Origin: Lachnospiraceae bacterium
GTDB taxonomy: Bacteria > Bacillota > Clostridia > Lachnospirales > Lachnospiraceae
Direction: 5' to 3'
DNA: 14,473 bases
Assembly: GCA_003446735.1 (NCBI GenBank)
Contig: DMCJ01000010.1
Coordinates: 1-14,473 of the forward strand
The translations under genes and the position numbers were made by a program. This document shows, piece by piece, positions 5,589 through 12,214 of this stretch (positions within the stretch are counted from its first letter, which is position 1; each line of letters begins with the position of its first letter). The notes beneath the pieces are model-generated. The model saw nothing but the letters and a program-made list of their open reading frames with translations. It was not told where the DNA came from and ran no database searches.

Positions 5589-6337
5589 GAACACCTTCCG
5601 CTTTCACCGTTATATTTTATATTAAGATCAAGATCGTCAACTTCAACGCATTCGCTTTCGGGAAGGTCAACGAGCATAACAAGATCAATGCTCTCTCCCG
5701 CGTTTATATTGCCCGAATACATCGTAAAGTCGGAAAGTAAGATCGATACCATTGTATTGTGGTAAGGCCCGCTGTTAAAGGAAAGCTTAAATCTGGCTCC
5801 TTTATTTAAGATATCAAGTATCTTAGCTTCGGATGAGTTATTGGTGATCCTTAAATGGGATACCGCGATCTTGCATCCCGAAGAAGGCGTTATCGAAAAG
5901 AACATCTCATCGCCGGCATCTGCATAGCTGTCTTCAAAAGTAACTCCTGTACATTCCACACTGAAATCTTCGATATCAAGGAATGATTCAAGGTCGACGG
6001 CATTGTCCTTTGCTTCCGCTTTTCCGCCCGAAGATGCGGAATTGGAGCTTACGCTTTCTTTTTGTTCCTTCTTGGCTTTTTCTATTTCCGCTTCTCTCTC
6101 GGCTCTTCGCTTTTCCTCTTCCTCTATCTCTTTTCTGATCTTGATCTCCTGATCGATCTCATTTTCTCCGAGGAGCTTGGTTTTATAATTCTCATCATAT
6201 TTAAGAAGGAGTTCGGCCATATATGTATCGACCATAAGAGTCTCTTCCTCGCTAAGGTCGGGGATCGCATTACCGCAGCCTGTAAGGACAAAGCATAAAA
6301 GCATTATTAAGATCAAAAGATTTAATTTCTTTTTCAT
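5570..6337 (-). CDS. Lipoprotein of unknown function
   Basis: This 255-residue protein carries a clear lipoprotein signal: MKKK, a hydrophobic stretch and the lipobox VLTGC with the modified Cys at 21. After it come a short helical segment (LSEEETLMVDTYMAELLLKY), a highly charged E/K/R-rich region at about 64-95 that should form a helix or coiled coil, a Ser/Gly/Ala-rich linker (about 96-112), and a C-terminal domain of about 140 residues with alternating hydrophobic beta-like segments, such as CKIAVSHLRITNNSSEAKIL. I do not recognise a named domain. The ATG at 6337 follows the kinase stop by one base and is preferred to a GTG at 6346. As the last gene after the kinase, it may act as an accessory or sensing partner of the two-component system, which is inference from position only. 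Confidence 0.85.
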   Translation of the reverse strand: MKKKLNLLILIMLLCFVLTGCGNAIPDLSEEETLMVDTYMAELLLKYDENYKTKLLGENEIDQEIKIRKEIEEEEKRRAEREAEIEKAKKEQKESVSSNSASSGGKAEAKDNAVDLESFLDIEDFSVECTGVTFEDSYADAGDEMFFSITPSSGCKIAVSHLRITNNSSEAKILDILNKGARFKLSFNSGPYHNTMVSILLSDFTMYSGNINAGESIDLVMLVDLPESECVEVDDLDLNIKYNGESGRCSLIGEL

Positions 6338-6338
6338 A

Positions 6339-7826
6339 TCATGCACTTTCTAAGGTAAAAAAGAATTCTACGCCATCATCTTTATTGAAAACACCGCATT
6401 CCTGGCCCATATTTTCAACTATGGCCTTTACTATGGATAATCCTATGCCGCTTCCGCCGTATTCCCTCGTTCTTGCTTTATCCTCTTTAAAGAATTTCTC
6501 AAAGACGTGGGGAAGAGCTTCTTCGCTTATGTGTTTCCCTGTATTAAATACGCTGACTCTGACTGTGCCGCCAAGCTTTTCAATGCCGATGCTGATTATC
6601 CCTCTGCCGTCTAAATGCTGAAGTGCATTTGTAATATAGTTATTTACAGCCTCTTCAACATAAAAATCGTCGGCATAAACATAGTAAGGCGTCTTGTCAT
6701 CAAAGTCGATTATGGCATCTTTTTGCCTAATCAACAGTTTAACAGATTCCAGATAATTTGCAATAAGCTCGGTTACATTAAAGCGCGAAAAATCAACGAC
6801 ATCATTCCCGAATTCTATACGGTTTAAGGTCATGAGGCGCTTAACAAGCTCGTTCATCTTGTTGGCTTCATCAAGGATTATCTCGGTATATTCCTTTGCA
6901 CCTTCCGGGTCATCGTTTATGCCTTCCTTTAATCCTTCGGCATAACCGATAAGAAGGGCAAGGGGCGTTTTAAGCTCGTGTGAAACATTTGAGATAAATT
7001 CCCCTCTCATCTCATCTACGGCTTCTTTTTTCTCAATATCCCTCTTCAGCTCATTATTGGCTGTCTTTAGCTCCGTTATGGTCTTTTCGAGAGTTTCGGA
7101 CATGACGTTCATGGAGTTACCAAGGATTCCGATCTCATTTGCATCATGGCCCGAATATTTAACGTTAAAATCCAGATTTGCCATTCGTTCCGAGATACGC
7201 GTCAAATTCATTATGGGATCTGATAACTGCTTGGCAAAAATGAATATGAAAAAGACTCCGACGCTTGCCGCGATAAGACCCGCGATTACAAGGAAATGGT
7301 TCGCAGTCTCGGCGCTTTCCTCCATGGACTCCATTACGCAGCTTACCATGAAAAGATTACCCGAATCCAGGGCACCCCACATCTGCATATAGGTCACTCC
7401 GTCATCGGAAAGTCCGCCGTATTCTATCGTATAATCGTCGGACGATTCTATAACGGTATATTTTTCGTCATTATTTCCGAAGACCCTGTCTATAAGGATC
7501 TGGGTAAGTGAATCGATATTCGCACCGGCAGCCTCGACACGGTTGGAATTGGCATCTATTACGACAACGCTTATATTGTAGATGCTGCAAAGCTGAACAA
7601 TCTTTGTCCTGAAGGATACACTGTTAACGCTGCCGTCACCGACCGCATAATTAAGCGCATCATAAGCACTCCTTAATACCTTTTCCTTATTATGCCTGTA
7701 ATATCTGGGCAAAAATATCGTATTAAGGCCGACGATAACAGCTATGGTAAGAGATGTCACCGCCGCAAAGATAAGTATTATCTCATCTCTTATGGATCTG
7801 GAATTGTTATTATTCTGTCTCTTCAA
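6339..7826 (-). CDS. Membrane sensor histidine kinase (HAMP, HisKA, HATPase)
   Basis: This 495-residue kinase has the standard architecture: TM1 at about 15-39, an extracytoplasmic domain at about 40-176, TM2 at about 177-198, a HAMP linker to about 251, a HisKA dimerisation domain with the phosphorylated H283 in FISNVSHELKTPLALL, and a HATPase domain with the N-box EEAVNNYITNALQH (N396, N400), NTG at 428-430, and GGSGIGLSIVK (457-467). All key residues look intact. It should phosphorylate D55 of the response regulator encoded directly upstream. The extracytoplasmic region is of PAS-like size but I do not recognise its ligand. The only plausible start is a TTG at 7826, 17 bases inside the regulator gene, with GGGAT upstream; weak initiation would keep kinase levels below regulator levels. 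Confidence 0.94.
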   Translation of the reverse strand: MKRQNNNNSRSIRDEIILIFAAVTSLTIAVIVGLNTIFLPRYYRHNKEKVLRSAYDALNYAVGDGSVNSVSFRTKIVQLCSIYNISVVVIDANSNRVEAAGANIDSLTQILIDRVFGNNDEKYTVIESSDDYTIEYGGLSDDGVTYMQMWGALDSGNLFMVSCVMESMEESAETANHFLVIAGLIAASVGVFFIFIFAKQLSDPIMNLTRISERMANLDFNVKYSGHDANEIGILGNSMNVMSETLEKTITELKTANNELKRDIEKKEAVDEMRGEFISNVSHELKTPLALLIGYAEGLKEGINDDPEGAKEYTEIILDEANKMNELVKRLMTLNRIEFGNDVVDFSRFNVTELIANYLESVKLLIRQKDAIIDFDDKTPYYVYADDFYVEEAVNNYITNALQHLDGRGIISIGIEKLGGTVRVSVFNTGKHISEEALPHVFEKFFKEDKARTREYGGSGIGLSIVKAIVENMGQECGVFNKDDGVEFFFTLESA

Positions 7827-8493
7827 ATTTGTATCCCATTCCCCAGATAGTCTTTATGTAAGATCCGTAATGGCCGAGTTTGTTCCTTAATTTCTTGACA
7901 TGTGTATCAATGGTACGTGCTTCACCGAAATAGTCATATTCCCATACATTATTAAGGATAGTCTCTCTCGATAGTGCCACATTCTTATGCTCGCAGAAAT
8001 ATACTAAAAGTTCGAATTCCTTATAGCTTAAGTCTATGAGTTCTCCGTCAACCGTGACAGTATGAGCCGTCTTATCGATCTTTATCCCGGGGATCTCGAT
8101 ATAGCTTATGTTGTCTTCTTCGTTCTGGCTCCTGCGAAGAACGGCTTCAACCCTGGCTACGAGGATCTTCGGAGAAAAGGGCTTGGTTATATATTCATCA
8201 ACGCCGAGCTCAAAGCCTTTAAGCTCATCCTTTTCGTCGCTCTTTGCCGTAAGCATGATAATAGGGACCGCAGACGTCGTTCTTATCTCGCTTAAGACTT
8301 CATAACCGTCCATCTCGGGAAGCATCACATCTAATAATATAAGATCGATGTCCTTATTATCATAGAATATGTCAACGGCTTCTTTTCCGGTCGCTGCCTC
8401 AAGCACATCATATTCCGTTCTCTTAAGGAAATCCTTTATAAGCTTCCTCATCCTGCTCTCATCATCTACTATGAGGATCTTTTTCTTATTCAT
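7810..8493 (-). CDS. OmpR/PhoB-family response regulator
   Basis: This 227-residue regulator has a receiver domain (residues 4-120) with the acidic pair D10/D11 in ILIVDDE, phosphoacceptor D55 in LILLDVMLPEMDG, T82 in IIMLTAKS and K104 in YITKPFSP. It is followed by a winged-helix DNA-binding domain (about 130-225) with LSYKEFELLVYFCEHKN, SRETILNNVWEYDYFG, the recognition helix RTIDTHVKKLRNKLG, and the wing IKTIWGMGYKF. It should act as a transcription factor once phosphorylated by the adjacent kinase. The ATG at 8493 gives the usual family length; a 16-residue longer version would lack homology. The start overlaps the end of the upstream membrane-protein gene by 8 bases. Target sites are not identifiable from this window. 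Confidence 0.95.
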   Translation of the reverse strand: MNKKKILIVDDESRMRKLIKDFLKRTEYDVLEAATGKEAVDIFYDNKDIDLILLDVMLPEMDGYEVLSEIRTTSAVPIIMLTAKSDEKDELKGFELGVDEYITKPFSPKILVARVEAVLRRSQNEEDNISYIEIPGIKIDKTAHTVTVDGELIDLSYKEFELLVYFCEHKNVALSRETILNNVWEYDYFGEARTIDTHVKKLRNKLGHYGSYIKTIWGMGYKFEETE

Positions 8494-9100
8494 TGTTAAG
8501 TTCTGCCTCCTTTTTTCTAAGCTCGGCTTCTCTTTGTTCAAGATCTTTCTGCCAGTCGGAATACTCGTTTATGACCGCATTCCTGTAATTAATGATATTC
8601 GGATTCTTTCCGGTAAGTGTCAATAAAAACATGGCGATGATAAGAAGGACCAAAACACCGACCGCAAGATAAAGATTCTTCATTTTGCCTATGGCTTCAC
8701 CGGCCTTATTCTTTGCTCTTCCTATCCTCTCATCGGCCTTGTCCTTGTATTTCTTTTCAAGAGCCTTCTGCTCTTCGAGCATCCTCTCTGTTTCTTTTTC
8801 CCATTGTGTCTTGGAATATTTTATGATAAGGGGCTTCTCATCGCTTTTTAAATATCCCTCGCCAATAAGATGCATCTGGAGATTCCTTAGATATGTAAGT
8901 CCGATCTCTGTCTCAAAGACCTCCTGATCAAGAGCTTTTATATATAAAGCCCTTACTGCGGGAAGATTATCGGGATCTAAGCGCTCATCAAGAAGACGGA
9001 TCTTTTTTAATTCTCTTTCCGCCTTTTCCGCTTCTTCTTTTGTATAAAAAGCAAAGCCTTCAACAATATAAAGTTCGGGATCTTCGTTTGTGTTTTCCAT
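8486..9100 (-). CDS. Single-pass membrane protein of unknown function
   Basis: This 204-residue protein has no signal peptide. Residues about 10-95 form a soluble, helix-rich domain (EGFAFYTKEEAEKAERELKK, then ALYIKALDQEVFETEIGLTY and LRNLQMHLIG). A charged helix that could be a coiled coil spans about 98-138, a single membrane segment follows at about 143-163, and a second short charged helix (about 183-204) closes the protein. I do not recognise a named domain, although the N-terminal block looks like a conserved module. The start follows the stop of the GH25-GH3 gene by one base with AGGGA upstream. Its place between a wall hydrolase and a two-component system suggests an envelope role, which is inference. 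Confidence 0.82.
   Translation of the reverse strand: MENTNEDPELYIVEGFAFYTKEEAEKAERELKKIRLLDERLDPDNLPAVRALYIKALDQEVFETEIGLTYLRNLQMHLIGEGYLKSDEKPLIIKYSKTQWEKETERMLEEQKALEKKYKDKADERIGRAKNKAGEAIGKMKNLYLAVGVLVLLIIAMFLLTLTGKNPNIINYRNAVINEYSDWQKDLEQREAELRKKEAELNNE
8506..8510 (-). promoter_or_regulatory. Ribosome-binding site for the response regulator
   Basis: A GGAGG core on the minus strand lies 12 bases before the ATG at 8493. The spacing is longer than usual, but it is the only strong site near and it lies within the coding end of the upstream membrane-protein gene. Confidence 0.55.
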
Positions 9101-9101
9101 T

Positions 9102-11174
9102 TTATTCCCTGCCGTACTTAAGCTTTAAGGTAACTATCCTTTTTACCGATTCGTCAAGCCTTTCCTGACTTATCGATCCGTCCTTAAGGCCTTCCATTAT
9201 ACCGTTATATGCCTCTTTATAGTTGGCTGGCATCAGTATCATATCATTTCCGGCTAAAAATGCGGTCTTAGCCGCATCGGCCGACGAATATTTCTTTGTT
9301 ATAGCTCCCATGTTAAGTGCATCTGTTATAACTACGCCATTATATCCGAACCTGTCTCTTAAGATATCTGTTATCATCTCTTTTGACATGGATGCGGGAA
9401 CATTTTCCTTTATCGCATTGGGCGCATTGATATGTCCCGCCATTATCATGGGCACATCGTTTTCACCCGCACTCTTAAAAGGAGCAAGCTCATATAATTC
9501 CATTTCCACAAAGGTCTTGTCGGTAGATGCTATGCCGTTATGAGAATCGGCAAGTGTTCCTCCGTGCCCCGGGAAATGCTTGTAACATCCGATTATCCCG
9601 TTATCCTTAAGACCCGTTAAAAAAGATGCAGCCATAACGGTAACCGTATTTGGATCCTCACCAAAACTCCTGTCTTTGACGACTTCATTCTTTGGATTTG
9701 TTATCACATCCGCGTCCGGAGCAAAATCAACCGAAAAGTTCATGTCATTTAAATACGCTCCTATGGTATTTCCGGCCTGATATGCTCTTTTATCATCCTT
9801 TGACATACCGATGACGGACATAAATTCGACTTTTTTTACATCCATCCCTTTGGTATCCGCGATCCTTGCGATCTTACCGCCCTCCTCATCAACCGCTATA
9901 AAGGGAGAAACAATAAGACCGCTCTTTCCGAAGGATGTTATTGAGGCGTTCAGATCCCTTACCTGATCGTTATTCCTGAAATTCTTTGAAAATAAGATGA
10001 TACCGCCAACGGGGTCTTTTATCAGCCCGTTTTTAAGATCGTCGGAAAACTCCGTAACATCCTTTGCTTCCGTAAGCAATGTTTCGGGAGTAACGACAAA
10101 AAGCTGGGCGACCTTTTCTTCCTTCGTCATCCGACTTACGATATCTTCCGCTTCTTTTTCGACATTTATTATCTCCACATTAAAGTCGACGTCGCCCTCT
10201 ATGCCGTCAATACTTCCCCTGTTTGAAAACTGCCAGAATTTAAAATCATACGGGGTCTGCGGATCGCTTTCATAATCGGCATACCAGATCTCATAATCCT
10301 TAAGTCTCCCCATATCAAGCAGCGCGGCCTGTCTTTCAACAGCCGCATATATGCAGGGTGTATATCCCGCGCTCTTTATCTTTTCACAAAATGCTATCGC
10401 ATTATCCGTTGCGGTCTGAGCGTCTATGATATTTGCTCTTGCATCGGCATTGTCGTAAGAATATTCCTCATCAAATACGACAGGATAGGTTATGGTCTCG
10501 TTTTTTAAATTGTTAATGACAAAGTCGGCTTCCTCTTTTGCTTCTTCCTCATTTACTGCCTGGGAATAGAAATATACACCGACGTCAAGCCCGGCATCTT
10601 TGGCGTTTTTTAGGTTTTTCTTAAAGTTTTCATCTAAATTTAAGCTGCCGTCTTCTCCAAAACCTCTGAATCCAAGGCGTATGAAAACAAAAGACGCACC
10701 GGCATCCCTGACCTTTTTAAAGTCCACATTACCCTGGAATTTGGAAACATCTATGCCAAAGCGTGAAACATATCCTTCGGCATTAAAAGTCTTTTCGCTT
10801 CCTTCTGACGTAAAAACTCCGTCTTCATAAGGGAAAAAGGCAGCCTCTTCATTTATAACGGCTTCACCGGCATTTCCGTTTATATCGACATATTTAAATG
10901 TCCTTGCTCCCTCGGGTACCTCATCAGTATCCTGATCATCAATAAGAGCGTCATCGTCATCTATATCATCTGAGGTATCATCCTTAGCAACAACACTCTC
11001 GGTCTTTGGTTTAAGATCGGGAAAGGAATTATCATCCGAAACCGTCTCTTCTTTTCCGGGATCCTTATATATAGTAAAATCACTGCTGCATCCGCTTAAG
11101 AGCAAGGATATGACAGATATGACAATAAATGAAAGTGTCACCCTTGATCTTATATCACTTAATTTAGATCTCAT
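9102..11174 (-). CDS. Surface lipoprotein with GH25 muramidase and GH3 N-acetylhexosaminidase domains
   Basis: This 690-residue protein combines two peptidoglycan glycosidases. A membrane signal ends in the lipobox LLSGC (Cys29), followed by an Asp-rich disordered linker (about 40-90). Residues about 138-335 form a GH25 lysozyme-type muramidase: RFGIDVSKFQG (D142), FIRLGFRGFG, VGVYFYSQA, the catalytic VFDEEYS (D235, E237) and FWQFSNRG. Residues about 345-690 form a GH3 domain like NagZ: IAVDEEGGKIARI, FAPDADV, the loop KHFPGHGGTLADSH (532-545) with the NagZ-type D543 and H545, and the nucleophile D618 in VVITDALNMGAI. The first domain should cut MurNAc-GlcNAc links and the second should remove the exposed GlcNAc, both outside the membrane. 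Start ATG overlaps the dut stop by one base with GGAG 9 bases upstream. All visible catalytic residues are intact. Confidence 0.93.
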   Translation of the reverse strand: MRSKLSDIRSRVTLSFIVISVISLLLSGCSSDFTIYKDPGKEETVSDDNSFPDLKPKTESVVAKDDTSDDIDDDDALIDDQDTDEVPEGARTFKYVDINGNAGEAVINEEAAFFPYEDGVFTSEGSEKTFNAEGYVSRFGIDVSKFQGNVDFKKVRDAGASFVFIRLGFRGFGEDGSLNLDENFKKNLKNAKDAGLDVGVYFYSQAVNEEEAKEEADFVINNLKNETITYPVVFDEEYSYDNADARANIIDAQTATDNAIAFCEKIKSAGYTPCIYAAVERQAALLDMGRLKDYEIWYADYESDPQTPYDFKFWQFSNRGSIDGIEGDVDFNVEIINVEKEAEDIVSRMTKEEKVAQLFVVTPETLLTEAKDVTEFSDDLKNGLIKDPVGGIILFSKNFRNNDQVRDLNASITSFGKSGLIVSPFIAVDEEGGKIARIADTKGMDVKKVEFMSVIGMSKDDKRAYQAGNTIGAYLNDMNFSVDFAPDADVITNPKNEVVKDRSFGEDPNTVTVMAASFLTGLKDNGIIGCYKHFPGHGGTLADSHNGIASTDKTFVEMELYELAPFKSAGENDVPMIMAGHINAPNAIKENVPASMSKEMITDILRDRFGYNGVVITDALNMGAITKKYSSADAAKTAFLAGNDMILMPANYKEAYNGIMEGLKDGSISQERLDESVKRIVTLKLKYGRE

Positions 11175-11611
11175 TACTTAACTCCGGTACTTCCTATACC
11201 GCCTCTGTCTTTTCCTTCAAGCTTTTCCACTTCATCAAATACTATCTCGGGCTGATGCTCAAATATCCTGAACTGACATATCCTGTCGCCCTTTTCGATC
11301 TTCGTATCTCTCATCGCGATGACAGGCATGTAAAACCAGTCATTAGGTCCGCAGTAACTCTCATCGACGATACCGCAATGGTTGGCCTGGATGATTCCGA
11401 AGTTCTTATATGTCGAACTTCTCGGCACGATATGGGCTTCATAACCCTTGGGAAGCTGCATGGCTACGCCCAGGTTTATGAGCTTAAATTCCCCCTGTTT
11501 TAATTCCACCGACTCGGCGCTTCGAAGATCTATCCAGTCGGATTTCCCGTCTATGTACCTTAATCTTTCAACCTCATCATCGATATACTGGATCTTAATT
11601 GTCTCACTCAT
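11174..11611 (-). CDS. dut: dUTP diphosphatase (dUTPase)
   Basis: This 145-residue protein matches trimeric dUTPases, which hydrolyse dUTP to dUMP and pyrophosphate, keeping uracil out of DNA and feeding thymidylate synthesis. The five motifs are present in order, with some drift: motif 1 DWIDLRSAE (25-33), motif 2 PRSST (63-67), motif 3 GIVDESYCG (80-88, catalytic D83 and Y86), motif 4 GDRICQFRI (108-116) and the C-terminal motif 5 RGGIGSTG (136-143) that closes over the substrate. A long WFYMPVIAM strand follows motif 3. The start has an excellent GGAGGA site. It lies 12 bases after nrdG and overlaps the next gene by one base, fitting a nucleotide-supply role alongside the reductase. Confidence 0.92.
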   Translation of the reverse strand: MSETIKIQYIDDEVERLRYIDGKSDWIDLRSAESVELKQGEFKLINLGVAMQLPKGYEAHIVPRSSTYKNFGIIQANHCGIVDESYCGPNDWFYMPVIAMRDTKIEKGDRICQFRIFEHQPEIVFDEVEKLEGKDRGGIGSTGVK

Positions 11612-11623
11612 TTTTTCCTCCGT

Positions 11624-12214
11624 TTATCTGCTGCATGCGACCTTAAAAGAATAATCCACTTTGTTTTTATCCTTTTCGTAATCTTCATAAAGGATCACGG
11701 GCTCGGGAAGGCTGTTTTTATTGGTAAGATCTGCTCCTTCCTTCTCATATCTTTTAAAAGTCTTTTTTACATCGATCACTCTTTGATTCTTAGAGCCCTT
11801 CCATTGAAGGAGATTGTCTTTAAGGTCTTCTATAAATTCACCGTCAACTACGACATCAGCTTTCCTAATGAACGGTATATCTATGATATCTTCCCACGTA
11901 TCGCCTGTATAGAGCCATATAGTCTTATCCGGAAGATCGCGCTTTATCTCATCTATAAGTTTTCCGACCTCATTTACATTTCCTTTATGAAGCGGATCAC
12001 CGCCGGTAAAAGTTATTCCCGAGATATATGGTCTTTTTAGGATATCGAATAATTCTTCTTTTGCTTTTTCGTCAAACAAAAGCCCTCCCTCGGGATCCCA
12101 TGTAAGGGGATTCTGACAGCCTTTGCAGTGATGATCACAGCCCGAGAGCCATAAAACAGCGCGCAGACCGTCGCCGTTAAGCATATCGTCTTTGGTAATA
12201 TTATGGTATCTCAT
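11624..12214 (-). CDS. nrdG: Anaerobic ribonucleotide reductase activating protein
   Basis: This 196-residue radical-SAM enzyme installs the glycyl radical on NrdD. The cluster-binding CxxxCxxC motif is C26, C30 and C33 (SGCDHHCKGCQN), followed by the SAM-binding GGDP at 71-74 and further family segments such as TIWLYTGDTWEDI and VVVDGEFIEDLKD. The ATG at 12214 overlaps the nrdD stop in TGATG, a typical coupled junction; a longer open frame running 45 codons upstream into nrdD has no family similarity and is rejected. At 196 residues it is longer than E. coli NrdG (154); the extra part is a Lys-rich C-terminal tail after about residue 155 with no motif I can name. Confidence 0.94.
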   Translation of the reverse strand: MRYHNITKDDMLNGDGLRAVLWLSGCDHHCKGCQNPLTWDPEGGLLFDEKAKEELFDILKRPYISGITFTGGDPLHKGNVNEVGKLIDEIKRDLPDKTIWLYTGDTWEDIIDIPFIRKADVVVDGEFIEDLKDNLLQWKGSKNQRVIDVKKTFKRYEKEGADLTNKNSLPEPVILYEDYEKDKNKVDYSFKVACSR

